A DNA stretch of 64,000 bases from Isoetes taiwanensis (GCA_021234155.1 JAJEKV010000003.1:13077819-13141818), one strand, 5' to 3'. Positions 46,421 to 58,623 are shown, counted from the first letter of the stretch. A program made the numbers and translations. Notes: a model not told the origin generated them from the sequence alone.

Positions 46421-47940
46421 TGCAAGAAATATGATAACCTTTCGAATTTTTGGTAGAGGAGTTTGGCAAGGGATAGAATAGGGGGATCTTGAAGAACTTA
46501 AAGCGCCGACACCCTTCCCCAAATCGAACTAGGCCAGGACCTTGTGCGGCTTCCTCACCAGAGGGGAGAGGCCGAACCCCCAAGAGACCTCGAGAAACAT
46601 TGCCGAGACGGCCTTTCCTACCGGGCGCTCCTACAGGGAGGGTAAACGACAATGCCCCCTCCCCAAACGCCGGAGCTCCTGGTTTCCCTATTCGACCATT
46701 GAATCCGCCGTTCAAGTAACCTGCTTTGAGCACGTTCAAAAAAATCCAAGATCGGTCCAGGAGAACTTATCAAACCGCGAAGCGTCCTGCGGTCGACCGT
46801 GTAGACACCCAAGTGTTTTGTCGTCCGGGCAGTACAAAGGCTCCGGAATGGAGATTTGACTTTGCCACGCCATCCAGAATGGTGAAATTACCCTAGGGAC
46901 CAAGTTACACGGTCATTTTTGGCAACAAAAGAAACACGAACCCCAAGGTTGCCCTTAGTGGGTGAATATTCGCCAAATGGCTATATTAGGCCAAATTTTG
47001 GTTTAGGCCTATGAAACCCTAGTAGCTTCTCTACTCAAAATGATGAGAAAAGATTCGCCTAATTTTCTCCAAAAAATAATAGAATATCCTATACTTTTGC
47101 CAAATTTCTATAGAAAATGCTAGAATAGTCTGAATTTTCTCTAGACTTTCGCCAACTTAACTATATCTAACATATGCATTTTCTAAAAAATTCGCCAAGA
47201 CCACTATATTTCTAGATAGAAAGTTTTTCTTAGGGGCAACCCTGAGTCGAACCCTCTACATGGGAGTGCAGCCACCTCTTAGGCCAATTGACTATGAACA
47301 TGTTGGACATGAGCTACTTTGGCGCTTCTTAGAGAAGGGGCGGTCTTCTGCCCACGAAACTTGGTCCCCAGGGTAATGTCGACGTTTTGAGTCCATTGGC
47401 AGAGTCAGTTCATAGTTCCGGAGTGGGAGAGTCGCCCGTCCGTGGTCAAGGTTCTTCGGGAGAGGACCTTTGGGGCAAAATGCTTCCGGAAGGTTTTAAG
47501 GCTCCATCTTCTGGCATCAACACCTTCCCTCTACTTGATGACATTGTGCAAGATCCTGGTCAAATCTGACTAGAATATGCCCTTCAAACGTAAACCCCGG
47601 TGGTGTTGCTAGGTTATTGAAGGGTTTACATTATGGGGGTCGAAGTTTTAGCCGGTTGCACTTGGGACATGGTCGAGAAGCATTTGAAAACACGGGCAAT
47701 AGGGAACCGACGGAATGGGGTTTGGACCGTAGAAACCCAAGTGTTTTGTCATTCTGGGCAAGATAAAAAGGTTCTAATGGAGATTTGACTTCGCCATGTT
47801 GTCCTAAAAGCAAATAAATTACCCTAGAGACCAAGTTACACGGTCATTTTTGCAAAGAAACGTATTACGAACCCTCTACATGGCGATTATTCCCCACCCT
47901 CCCGCTAAGGCCAATTCACTAGGAACGTGTTGGACATGAG
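46421..47940. repeat. Central region with a direct duplication
   Basis: 46800-46960 and 47727-47870 are direct copies (cccaagtgttttgtc, ggagatttgact, gaccaagttacacggtcatt). 47230-47345 and 47870-47960 continue the similarity (gttggacatgagctattttgg). A Pro/Arg-rich open frame at 46489-46719 has no family resemblance and I do not call it a gene. Confidence 0.55.
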
Positions 47941-48767
47941 CTATTTTGGCCCTTTCCGTGAAGGGGAGTTCGAAAAAGCATGCCGCTGCTTGGGGGATTC
48001 GACCCCATCTCCCGCATGGTCCCCGTGAGCATACAGAGAACTCCATGCAAAGTTTCGGATGTGTGAGTCTCCGCCTTGACGCCGAGATAAACCCCAGCAA
48101 ACCCTAGGGTTTGATAGGTTTACATTCGGGATGTCTGGATGACCCGTAGGGCCCGTGGATCCGCGTGGAATACCCGCGTGTCGGATTACCCTCATGGCAC
48201 CGGGAGACAGAGCCAAATTTCGGTCGCGATACCTTCGGAGACTCCCCTTCACAAGCCCCTTTCCAAAGGAAGGGGAGTCTCGAAAGCATGCCGCCAGGGG
48301 GATTCGACCCCATCTCCCGGCATGGTCCCCGAGCATACAATGAGAACTCCATGCAAAGTTTCTGATGTGTGAGTCTCCGCCTTGACGCTGAGATGTAAAC
48401 CCTAGCAAACCCTAGGGTTTGATAGGGTTTACATTCGGGATGTCCCGATGACCCGAGGGCCCGTGATCTGACGTGGAATACCCGCTTTGGATTACCCTCA
48501 TGGCACCGGGAGACGAGCCAAATTTCCTGTCAAAGATACCTTTCGGAGACTCCCCTTCACAAGCCCCTTTCCAAAGAAGGGGAGTTCGAAAGCATGCTTT
48601 CTTAGGGGATTTGACCCCATCTCGGCATGGTCCCCAGAGCATACACAGAGAACTCCATGCAAAGTTTCGATGTGTTAGTCTCCGTCTTGACGCTCGAGAT
48701 GTAAACCCTACCAAACCCTAGGGTTTGGTAGGATTTACATTCGGGATGCTCCTCCCCATCAAGAGGG
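47941..48767 (+). repeat. Three tandem copies of a unit of about 310 bp
   Basis: Units start near 47941, 48250 and 48545. Each contains ccccttcacaagcccctttc or its start, gattcgaccccatctc, gagaactccatgcaaagttt and aaccctagggtttga. All open frames across it, on both strands, are repeats of the same shadow translation. Short pieces of the unit recur at 50785-50810. Confidence 0.85.
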
Positions 48768-50775
48768 CCGGGAACTTGTCCCCCAGGGTAATTTCGGTGC
48801 TCCAGATGACATGGAGAGGTCGGATCGCCAACCGGCCTCCTTCATGCCCCAAAATCAAAAACGTGGTCTAAACCTCGCCGTGGCCAATCGGTGGCCATCC
48901 CAATCAAAAATCGAGGGTCTAAAGCTCACCCCGAAATACCGGGATTTTCCTCAGACGGGCCATTTTGGCAAGCCAGCTGGCTGAAAACCATGATTTGTTC
49001 TTGCCCCATGCATTAATCATGAATTTCCTGATCATAAACACAAAGAAAAGCACGATAAAAAATCCGGTCTCAAAAAGGTGAAATCTTGGCGGATGTGCAA
49101 AGATGACGCCGCACACGCAAGAGAAAATGCACCGGCAATAGAAGCACAAGCGAGGCATGAGACGAAGCTTCCGAGCCAACCCCCTTCCTGAGGCCACCGC
49201 CCAGAATATCCCACTGGGCAAAGTGGAGCTAGCTTTGCTTCTCCGCGGGTCACATGTATACCACCTAGCAGTCCTAGTGCCGCTATTCTCACTTCGATCT
49301 TCTACCGTGGCCTCGGGGTGACCCCAAGTATCTTGTTCTCGCAGTTAGTCCAAGCCGGGGCCGAGGACCGGGCTGGACCCCCACTCCTGAATCCGAAACC
49401 GGCTCGCCAATGGACCCTAACATCCCCATTACCTAGGAGACCAAGTTTAGAGTGGGCGTAAGACCACCCCTCTCCAAGAAACGCCAAAGTAGGTCGCTTA
49501 CACACACTTGTAGTCAATTGGCATGGAGGTGGATGCCAATACCTCCTAGTGGGGGTAAGTGATTGATCCCCCTGGAAAACCGGTAGTGGAACTTGTCCTC
49601 TAGGATAATTTCTGCTCCGCATTTATGTGGAGAGGTCGGATCGCCAATCCGGGGCCTCCTCCATGCCCCAAAATCGAAAAACGTGGTCTAAACCCCCGCC
49701 GTGGCCAATCGGTGGCCATCCCAATAAAAATCGAGGGTCTAAAGCTCGCCCTCAAAATACCGGGGATTTTCCCTCAGACGCCATGCCACTTGGCAAGCCA
49801 GCTGGCTGAAAATCAGGATTTTTCCCCGCCCCATGCATTAATTATGAATTTCCGAGCATAAACACAAAAAAACACGATAAAAATCCGGGTCTCAAAAAGG
49901 TGAAATCTTGGCAGGATATGCAACATGACGCCGCACACGCAAGAGAAAAATGCATCGACAATAGAAGCACAAGCAAAGGCATGAGACGAAGCCCGAGCCA
50001 ACCCCTTCGAGGCCACCGGTCGGTAACGCCCCACCGAAAGCAAAGGGAGCTAGCTTTTCTTCTCCGTGGTCATATGTATACCACCTAGCAGTCCTAGTGC
50101 TCCTATTGTCACTTCAATCTTCTACCGGGGCCTCGTGGTGAACCCCAAGTATCTTGTTCTTGCAGCTAATCCAAGCCGGGGGGCAGGACGGGCCCCCCAC
50201 TCCTGAATCGAACAGAGGTCCTCAGCCAATGGACTGGAACATCCCCATTACCTAGGGGACCAAGTTTCAGGGCGTAAGACCACCCCCTCCAAGAAACGCC
50301 AAAGTAGGTCGCTTTACTACACACTTGTAGTCAATTGGCATGGAGGTGGATGCTGAATACCTCCTAGTGAGGGGTAAGTGATTGATCCCCTGGGAAAACT
50401 CGTCGTGAAACTTGTCCCCTAGGGTAATTTCGCCATTCCGGACGACGCCGGGCGAGTCGGTTCGCCAATCCGGCCTCCTCCATGCCCCAAAATCGAAAAC
50501 GTGGTCTAAACTCGCCAAGGCCAACGGTGGCCATCCCAATAAAAAAATCGAGGGTCTAAAACTCATCCGAAATACCGGGATTTTCCTATACTCTGGGCCA
50601 CTTGGCAAGCCACCTGGCTGAAAACCAGGATTTTCCCCGCCCCATGCATTAATTATGAATTCCCGAGCATAAACACAAAAAAAAAGCACGATAAAAATCC
50701 GGTCTCGAAAAAGGTGAAATCTTGGCGGGATGTGCAAAGATGACGCCAGATAACGCAAGAGAAAAATGCACCAGC
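48768..50775 (+). repeat. Tandem copies of a unit of about 810 bp (two full, one partial)
   Basis: Copies start near 48768, 49587 and 50403. Shared landmarks are ggagaggtcggatcgccaa, ccatgcattaat, gaaatcttggc and cacacttgtagtcaattggc. The third stops after about 370 bases, where a piece of the 310-bp unit follows. No protein-coding pattern is seen. Confidence 0.85.
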
Positions 50776-50864
50776 ATATATACCTTCGGAGACTCCCCTT
50801 CACAAGAAAGGGGCAGCCGTCGAGGTGCCTCCGCCCTGTTTGCAAAGACATCCAAGGTCCATGT

Positions 50865-51000
50865 CACCATCATCTAGCCATGTCACCTAAAATTTGCCAA
50901 CATCACCCATCGAAAAGACCAAAGATGGACATCTTTGGTTTTTGGCCTAGTCAAAACTTGACCTTGCTTACTTGGCATGCCATGTCACCACTTGGGGTGC
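50865..51000. repeat. Inverted repeat arm next to the right array
   Basis: Reverse-complement partner of 46263-46420 (landmarks ccaaagatggacatctttgg and aaaatttgccaacatcac). The first of these is also a local palindrome. Confidence 0.85.
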
Positions 51001-52522
51001 CTAGGTGGCATGCTTGAGACTTGGTGGCATGCCTGAGCCACCTTGGCATGTTGGAGCCCGTGGCATTATGGAGTCCACGTGGCATGTTTGAGCCACCTTG
51101 GCATGTTGGAGCCTAGGTGGCATGTTTGAGCCCACCTTGGCATGTTTGAGCCACCGGCATGTTTGAGCCCTGGTGGCATGTTGGAGCCTAGATGGCATGT
51201 TTGAGCCACCTAGGAATGTTGGAGCCTAGGTGGCATGTTGGAGCCCACGTGGCATATTTGAGCCACCTTGGCAAGTTGGAGCATAGGTGGTATGTTGGAG
51301 CGGGCATGTTTGAGCACGCTTGGAGCCTAGGTGGCATGTTTGAGCCATTTTGTCATGTTGCAGCCTAGGTGGCATGTTTGAGCCACCTTGGCATGTTTGA
51401 GCCTAGGTGGCATGTTGGAGCCACCTTGGCATGTGGGAACCACCTTGGCATGTTTGAGCCTAGGTGGCATGTTTGAGCCACCTTGGCATGTTGGAGCCCA
51501 CGTGGCATGTTTGAGCCACCTTGGCATGTTTGAGCACGCTTGGAGCCTAGGTGGCATGTTTGAGCCACCTTGGCATGTTGGAGCCACCTTGGCATGTTGG
51601 AGCCTAGGTGGCATGTTGAGACCCACGTGGCATGTTTGAGCCACCTTGCCATGTTAGAGCCTAGGTGGCATGTTGGAGCCCCAGTGGCATGCTTGAGCCA
51701 CCTTGGCATGTTGGAGCCCACGCAGGCATATTTGAGCCACCTTGGCAAGTTGGAGCATAGGTGGCATGTTAGAGCCCCAGCGTGGCATGTTTGAGCATGT
51801 TGGAGCCTAGGTGGCATGTTGGAGCCACCTTGGCACGTGGCATGTTGGAGCCCACGGGCATGTTTGAGCCTAGGTGGCATGTTAGAGCCACGGTGGCATG
51901 TTGGAGCCTAGGTGGCATGTTTGAGCCAACTTGGCATATTTAAGCCTAGGTGGCATGTTGTGAGCCACCTTGGCATGTTGGAGGCTAGGTGGCATGTTGG
52001 AGCCCATTGGCATGTTTGAGCCACCTTGGCATGTTTGAGCCTAGGTGGCATGTTGGAGCCTAGGTGGCATGTTTGAGCCTAGGTGGCATGTTTGAGCCCA
52101 CCTTGAGCATGTTTGAGCCACCTGGCATGTTTGAGCCTAGGTGGCATGTTGGGAGCCTAGGTGGCATGTTTGAGCCACCTTGGCATGTTTGAGCCTAGGT
52201 GGCATGTTGGAGCCACCTTGGCATGTTGGAGCCTAAGTGAGCCTGCATGGCATGTTTGAGCCTATGTGACATGTTTGAGCCACCTAGGAATGTTGGAGCC
52301 TAGGTGGCATGTTGGAGCCCACGTGGCATATTTGAGCCACCTTGGCAAGTTGGAGCATAGGTGGCATGTTGGAGCCTACGTGGCATGTTTGAGCACGTTG
52401 GAGCCTAGGTGGCATGTTTGAGCCATTTTGTCATGTTGGAGCCTAGGTGGCATGTTGGAGCCACCTTGGCATGTTTGAGCCTAGGTGGCATGTTAGAGCC
52501 ACCTTGGCATGTTGGTGCCCAC
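51001..52522 (-). repeat. Right 19-bp tandem array
   Basis: About 80 degenerate copies of agcctaggtggcatgttgg and agccaccttggcatgtttg, the reverse complement of the left array and almost five times as long. Higher-order order is irregular, with single-base slips and lost units. Confidence 0.9.
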
Positions 52523-52629
52523 GTTATGCAAAAATAGGTGTTAAGTAATTGAAGTAGTTGAAGTAACTTGTGTTACATGGAATACTAGTATAAGAACATG
52601 TGATCGTGCACGTGCATCACATGTAGCAA

Positions 52630-53062
52630 ATCAAGTACTCTGTCCTACCACTATAAAGACCCGTGATATGGAAGGATAGGACATGTAGAGAATCAAGTAC
52701 TCTTTCCTACTTCTATAAAGACATGTGAGAATAGAAGTATTACACATGTCGTAATTCATGTATTCTTTCCTACAATGCCTTAGCAAATAAAGTACTCTGT
52801 CCTACTACTATAAAGACATGTGACATGGAAGCATATGACATGTAGAGAAAGACATGTGACAATAGAAGTATTACACATGTCGTAATTCATGTATTCTTTC
52901 CTACAATGCCTTAGCAAATAAAGTACTCTGTCCTACTACTATAAAGACATGTGAATGGAAGTATAGGACATGTAGAGAATCAAATATTCTTTCCTACATC
53001 TATAAAGACATGTGACAATAGAATTATTAGACATGTAGAAATTCAAGTACTCTTTCCTACAG
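52630..53062 (+). repeat. Right subterminal tandem repeats of the CACTA-type element
   Basis: Six to eight copies of a unit of 60 to 65 bases containing tataaagacatgtgacaata and tactctttcctac, with several acatgtag cores. Such clustered short repeats inside the ends are expected binding sites for a CACTA transposase. Confidence 0.75.
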
Positions 53063-53262
53063 TGGATTGTATTATAAAATGACATGTCACAATAGAAGAA
53101 ACTACAAAACAACAGTGGATGTTTTAGTCCACTGAAAAAAGAACACCATTATCGAACAAAACCATACCTTCACAAATCCACATGTAGGATTCTTTGAAAA
53201 CAGGACATGTAGACCTACCAAAACTGATGTTTTCAACAGTGGACCAAAAACCGGGGTGAGTG

Positions 53263-55251
53263 TGCAAGAAAGCCCAAAAGGGGTTTGAATTGTTGAAAGA
53301 AGCTCTGACGACAGCCCCTGTCTTGACCTTGCCGGACCCGGAGAAAGATAAGCTTGTAGCAACAGATGCGAGTAAGATAGCTACAGGTGCAGTGCTTATG
53401 CAAGAAGAGCGTGTGGTAGCGTATGATTCCAGAAAGATGAACGACGCCGAGACGCGCTACCCAACGCACGATCAGGAATTGCTTGCGGTTGTCAGGGCAT
53501 TAAGAATATGGAGGCACTATCTCTTGGGAAGGAAGTTCCAATTGATACCACCATCGAGCCTCCAATATGTCTTCACGCAACCACACCTTAATCTGAGGCA
53601 ACGGAGATGGATGGAGTTCCTCGAAGAATATGACTTTGATATAGTCTACAAGCCGGGGAAGCTCAATGTGGTAGCAGATGTGCTTTCAAGGCATCCCCTG
53701 ACAACTAGAGTGCATTGCAATGCAATTTCGACGCTCTCCAGCGACTTTGGTAAGAAGATTGAAGAGTCCTTGCCAATGGATGTGAATTTCAGGGAAGTAT
53801 GGACAAGCCTCTCTAAGGAGGCTAGAACAGATAAAGAGCGGGAGGCCTTCAAGCATTATAAGAAGGAAGGCAACCTGTTATACCATAAGAACAAGTTGTG
53901 CGTACCCGAATCATCAGGTGTAAGGAAGTTGATCCTCCATGACACGCACAACAGCCCAATAGCCGGCCATGCGGATTCATGAAAACATATTTCAAAGTCT
54001 TGCAGCTATTATTATTGGGGAATGAAGAAGCAAATAGCTCGCTACATCAAGGAATGTCGGCTATGCCCCGTGAGACGGCGGCGGAGCAGCCTTCCAATTC
54101 GTGGGCATTAGAGCCATTAGCGGTGCCAAACGCTAAGTGGGAGGTAATCAGCATGGATTTCATCACAGGACTCCCAAGAACAGCGAGAGGCAAGGATGCC
54201 TTGATGGTAGTGGTCGACAAGTTGTCGAAGATGGCACATTTTGTGCCTTGCAGGACCACAGATACAGCTATGGATACAGCAAAGCTCTTCACCAAAGAGA
54301 TCTTCGTGCTTCATGGCATGCCAAGGGAGATTATCTCCGGACAGGATCCGGTTCATGAGTGCCTTTTGGCAAGACCTCTTTGCGACGATTCAGACCAAGC
54401 TATCCATGAGCACGGCGTATCATCCTCAGACGGATGGCCAGACGGAGCGGACCAACAGGATCTTAGAAGACATGCTACGAAACTATGTCTGGAATAAGCA
54501 AAGTATGTGGGAAGAATTTATTCACTTGGTGGAGTTTGCATACAATAGCACCAAGCAGGAATCATCCCAAATGTCGCCATTTATGATCAATTATGGCTAT
54601 CGCTGTTTAACTCCGCACACTTTGGCACAACCCCGTGTCAAAAGTAGAAGTTTCAAGCAGCCAGATGTTGGCCGATATCACGGCGGCCTTCGTGGAAGAA
54701 GTTCGAGGTTATCCGCTAGCAGCAAGAAGTCGTCGAAAGAGCATCGCCGACAAGCATCGAACAAATCGAGAGTTCAAAGTTGGAGATGATGTATGGCTCA
54801 AGATAAAGGTGAAGCAGCGGCTCAGATTGGCAATTGCAAGAAGCTTGCTCCAAGGTGGGCGGACCCTTCGCAGAATAATCAAGAGAGTAGGTAATCAATC
54901 CTACAAGTTGGATTTGCCAAAGACACCTAAAGATTCATAAGGTCTTCCGCGTGAGTTTGTTGAAGAAGCATACTCCAAATCCGGCGAAGTCTTGGACACT
55001 CCAACGTTGTTGGAAATGACGAGGAGCAAAATGGAAATAGTTCCAAAATGATTCTTGATAAAGCTTTCAAGAAGACAAGGAGGTCGGAGTTCCTCCAATA
55101 CTTGGTCAAGTGGAAACACTTGCCGCTGGAAGACGACGACGGGGTACTTAAGAAGGATTTAGTAAAGCAGTACCCACAGTTTATGGAGCAATGGGACGGC
55201 AAGGTCATCTCCGAAGAAATCGGCTCAGGCATGTCGATTTGTGTAGGTTAA
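53263..55251 (+). pseudogene. RNase H, integrase and chromodomain of element I
   Basis: RNase H (53263-53700) has LVATDASKIATGAVLMQE, HDQELLAVVRAL and VVADVLSRHP, but the usual TDH is replaced by IPPSS. Integrase shows ILHDTHNSPIAGH, the WEVISMDFITGLPRT core typical of chromoviruses, a frameshift over the second aspartate, and YHPQTDGQTERTNRILEDML. Near 55048-55200 the sequence RSEFLQYLVKWKHLPLEDDD is a chromodomain of the retroelement type, preceded by ILDKAFKK. Chromodomains in integrases direct insertion to chromatin with particular histone marks. Several frameshifts inactivate the copy. Confidence 0.85.
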
Positions 55252-56097
55252 TTCTTGTATAGATTAATCTACGCATGCAACCTATGCTTGGTATGGGTCG
55301 CATGCGTTGTTACCGATGATGAGACCACTACGGTGATCTCTAGGGCGTGGTGTAATGTCAATGTAGGCATGACCGCGTCTCCGCTTGGGCGAGTGGAAGG
55401 TAGATTAGAAAGTCTACTTCTGTCCCACGGGAGTAGACGACCTCGAGAGAAAGGAGGTCATTAAGGAATGCATTGATAGGGAAAGCACCTTTAGCCCCAT
55501 ATATGCTTTGATAGGAGGAATCCATCCTTCACGCCCCCCGCCGAAGGATATCCTCCACGCCGGGCAACTAGAGGTGTAGGCATGAGCGCATATAGGCATA
55601 TAGGGCCCCGGTCTCCACGCCATTATGGAAGATTCATCCTCTTCCTACGAGGAGATTAGCCATGCATTCATGTAGATAGGTGGGTTGGTCACCATATAAC
55701 CAAAAATTTATTAAATAATTAAAACCGGTACTAACGTGGTGTCGACTGCACCTGAGCCCGAGAGCCTCGGAGAGCAAGGAGGTCGAAGATGAAGACTTGC
55801 AACACAAGTTTTGTTGGAATGTGTTGCAAGGAATGAAGAGTACCTCGGACAATAATTATAGATATGAAATGTTGAAATTTTGTCTAAACTTAAGATAGTG
55901 AATACCTTGTTTAATGATGTTGTGAATTGATAAGTATTCCATAGTATAATGACGTAATAATGTTCTAAAAATATTGCCTTAGGATAATCTTGATAAATGT
56001 ATAAGTATTATATTGTAGGCATCACGTTGAATGCAGGTTGCAGGTTAGGAAGAGCCCAAGGTGGGGAGACCCACGATGCTGCGGACAGCATCATTTC
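55252..56097 (+). other. 3' untranslated region of element I
   Basis: No coding sequence. It contains a partial extra copy of the polypurine motif (cccaaggtggggaga at 56056-56070) 40 bases before the real one. The stretch tgctgcggacagcatcattt also occurs, slightly changed, before the family A LTR at about 7867-7888. Confidence 0.55.
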
Positions 56098-56110
56098 AAG
56101 GTGGGGAGAA
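56098..56110 (+). other. Polypurine tract of element I
   Basis: aaggtggggagaa directly precedes the LTR start TGTGACATTCC. Identical in sequence and position to the tract at 7890-7902. Confidence 0.8.
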
Positions 56111-58049
56111 TGTGACATTCCAGCACAGTATACGGTTCCAGGACGTATACCGCATCGCCTCACACGCCGTACCGCCCCACTCCGACCGACGTGTACGCCA
56201 ACGGATAGCCAGGTAAGTAGCCCTAGGGGCAACTTGCTAAATGTGCACATGTGCACATTAATGTGGGCACACCTTTCCATGTTGGCATATTTTGCCACCT
56301 AGCCATTAAAGGCAAGTGGGGCCTTTCCAATTATCCCACATGCCAAAATGGGTAATTGGAAACCCTAGCCTAAACCCCCATGTCTATTTAGGGTAGGAAA
56401 ACCCTAGCTTGCTAGTTTTTCGTCCTTAGGGTTTTAGAGCTCAGTTTTGGCTGCCCCAGGAGCCAAAACCGCCTCCCAGATGCTACCCAAGCGAATTGCG
56501 CCATCAGTTCCCCTGAATTCGATCAGCTCAGCAGGATGGTTGAACTCAGGTCAGGAGGAGCCACTCAAGGATCAGGTATTTGGTCAATTTAATAGCTTAA
56601 ACCGTCTTCTAGTCATAGAATCAGTAGGTTTAGACTATTAAATTGCCCATAGTAGCTATCTAGATCTTAGATCTCGGACACTAACTAAAGAACCTAACGC
56701 TATGATTAGATCTAGTTCTTTAGTTCTTCTGTGATGTATTTGGATGATGTATTTCTGTGAACTCCTTGTATTGGGAAGGGGGGTAGAGGCCCTAAAGCTT
56801 GTAGTTGATGCTCCTAGAGTAGCCTCTCTACACCTGTAGTTACTGCCTGTGGTACAAGAGCCACACCTCGGTTGTGGGTGAAGGGGCCGACCGGCAAAGA
56901 AGGAGGTTCATGTTCTGAGTCCTGAACGATCCCCCTGGTGTGTAAAGCCTACCGGGGATCATTGTGACTAGGTCTAATGGCTTACCACTGAGTGCGGGTA
57001 AGGCATGGGCTCGACACCCGTGAAGTGGTGTACACTTTCCAGTGGGTTCAGTCGAATACGGGCAGTGGCCCTCTAGTCACCTTGAGTCGACATGTAGATC
57101 TCTCGAGGGAGTGATCCCTACCTGCCCCATCGAACTGGGAGGATGAGACCGGGGAATAGCCCCTTCGGCTATGCATCCCATGCTGGCAAGGCGAGTCCCA
57201 ACACTTTTCAGCCTACTCGCAAAGTGTGCACAGGAGGGGCGGATGGAGTGGACAACCCCTTGCCATGTTCTTATGCCGGCCAAATCCATTGCCATGAATT
57301 GCATGCGCAATGAACTCACGAGACCCAAGCCGTCACCACCCCTTGAGTCCGAGCCTTGGGTAGGATTCCCTATGTGATGTCTTGACCAATTGTCTCTGCG
57401 GATGTTGATATACCACCCTTCCGGGTGGATGGAGGATTATGTTGAGTAATCGACATGTATGTTTACGCTTCCAGCCTAAGTAGGCCCCGAGGGAGACGGG
57501 GTAGAATGACACCTTCACTCTTCCCACTCGGGACTCGTTACGGTGCGTGATATGTGGAGGGCCCCCATCGCGATGGAGCTGGTGTGGGGAAGAACTCCTG
57601 TTTGTGTACCTGCGGAGAGCACCGTGATATGCAGTAGGGGACGTCACAAACCCTAGCCATTGTCTTATGCCAGCCCCGCCATTGTTATGATTCGGTCTGC
57701 TCTATCTTGAGGCCTATCCAAATACCGACTTCCTTTTCGCTCGGGGCCGGGTAGGACCTCTCATGTTTTATGGCATATGAATATGTTCTTTGCATCTATG
57801 GATATGCGATTGAGCTACCCTTCGGGGTAGCATATTGTATTGTATTGCTAGTTCTGACGTGTTTATGCTTCCGGCTGTGATAGGAGCCCATAGGGAAGGG
57901 CGCGCAAAGACACCTTTCAGTCCCCTTCCCCGCACTACTGAGCTTCGAGTGCGGGATAGACCCGAGGGCCCGTGCGGTTGTTGGGCCTGACGGGGGGATT
58001 TCTGCCGAGTGTGTACGGCCCGTGATATTTATTTAGCGAGGGCGTCACA
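56111..58049 (+). repeat. LTR shared by element I (3') and element II (5')
   Basis: Begins TGTGACATTCC after the polypurine tract of element I and ends GGCGTCACA just before the primer-binding site of element II, so one LTR serves both. Length 1939 bases with TG...CA ends. The second part holds an imperfect duplication of about 400 bases (about 57245-57650 and 57651-58049; both have cttatgcc, gggtaggac/att and tttatgcttcc landmarks). The second LTR of element II would lie outside the window. Confidence 0.75.
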
Positions 58050-58050
58050 A

Positions 58051-58065
58051 TGGTATCAGAGCGAT
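58051..58065 (+). other. Primer-binding site, initiator tRNA-Met
   Basis: TGGTATCAGAGC, one base after the LTR, is complementary to the 3' end of plant initiator tRNA-Met, the usual primer of chromoviral elements. Confidence 0.85.
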
Positions 58066-58526
58066 GTTCTTGGTTGACCAAGAACTAGCACTGACCACAA
58101 CCATAAAAGTAGTCTAACAAGCCTATAGGGGTGAGAAATAGAAGTTTCCACCAGCAAGCCTCGAAAATGGGGGAAAATTTTTTCCCTAGGTAGTAGGTTC
58201 GAGATTAGGCTAAATTAGAAGAAATGAGTGAGTCAAATCTACCTTCTAGTAAATTTGGAGTAAAAATTATGCATCTGCATCCAATTTCACCTAAAATGGG
58301 TCGAAGAATCATGCCAATCGGAGACCTGGGTGAAAAATGGCGCAAATCTATAACTAATACTTCAAACTATTAGGAAATTTGAAATTCTAAAGGTATAATA
58401 CGAATTTTTATGTGTATTAAGAATTAAACATATACTAATACTAAGGGTACTATGGTGTAATTAATAGGGGGGGGCTAATAAGTAGGCCTATTAATGGTAG
58501 GAGAATATTCCCAGGGACCCTCCCTT
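58066..58526 (+). other. Leader of element II
   Basis: Non-coding 5' leader between primer-binding site and H3-like ORF, AT-rich, with no repeat recognised. A packaging signal would be expected here but cannot be identified by eye. Confidence 0.4.
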
Positions 58527-58537
58527 TTTTAAATAAC
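58527..58537 (+). promoter_or_regulatory. TATA-like element before the H3-like ORF
   Basis: ttttttaaataacc lies about 90 bases before the ATG at 58624, followed by a pyrimidine-rich stretch like a plant 5' leader. The core is weaker than the ORF2 TATA boxes, so this may not be a real promoter. Confidence 0.35.
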
Positions 58538-58623
58538 CCTGACACCTCATTTTCCCTCCAAACTCTCCTCCACCCTATCTCTCTTGATCAGCCTTACGTC
58601 ATCTGTTTTCCCTACCGTTAAGT

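Larger units (their letters stand above)
41676..53262. mobile_element. CACTA-type DNA transposon, non-autonomous, 11.6 kb
   Basis: The insertion interrupts element I between RT and RNase H. Its ends are inverted repeats of about 29 bases with four mismatches: left CACTGACCCCAATTTTTGG at 41676, right (reverse complement) CACTCACCCCGGTTTTTGG ending at 53262. CACT ends and arrays of short subterminal repeats fit the CACTA (En/Spm) superfamily. A clean 3-bp duplication is not visible. No TPase-like protein is readable. The interior has a captured gene fragment with introns, two 19-bp tandem arrays in opposite orientation and two larger tandem duplications. Confidence 0.65.
36118..56110 (+). mobile_element. 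Element I: decayed chromodomain Ty3/gypsy element with H3-like gene
   Basis: In order: histone H3-like remnant, ORF2, gag, protease, reverse transcriptase, an 11.6-kb CACTA-type insertion (41676-53262), RNase H, integrase, chromodomain, 3' untranslated region and polypurine tract, ending at the LTR 56111-58049. Excluding the insertion it is about 8.4 kb. The 5' LTR and the N-terminal half of the H3-like gene are missing. Every coding region has frameshifts. The same gene order appears in element II downstream, with clear protein similarity for H3, ORF2, gag and protease, so these are two members of one family. Confidence 0.8.

Noticed and set aside
45941-46425. Repetitive open frames such as HAKVAQTCH-type proteins, here and at 51001-51880
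   Set aside because: A 19-base unit keeps all frames open over 57 bases; these are translations of a DNA repeat with no other coding sign.
46489-46719. Arginine/proline-rich ORF as a gene
   Set aside because: Composition follows the local GC-rich sequence, no motif is recognised, and overlapping frames on both strands are equally open.
51001-52522. CRISPR-like array
   Set aside because: There are no unique spacers; the 19-base units are directly adjacent and degenerate, in a plant genome.
41676-53262. The 11.6-kb insertion as an LTR element
   Set aside because: The ends are inverted, not direct, repeats starting CACT, and there is no gag or pol inside.
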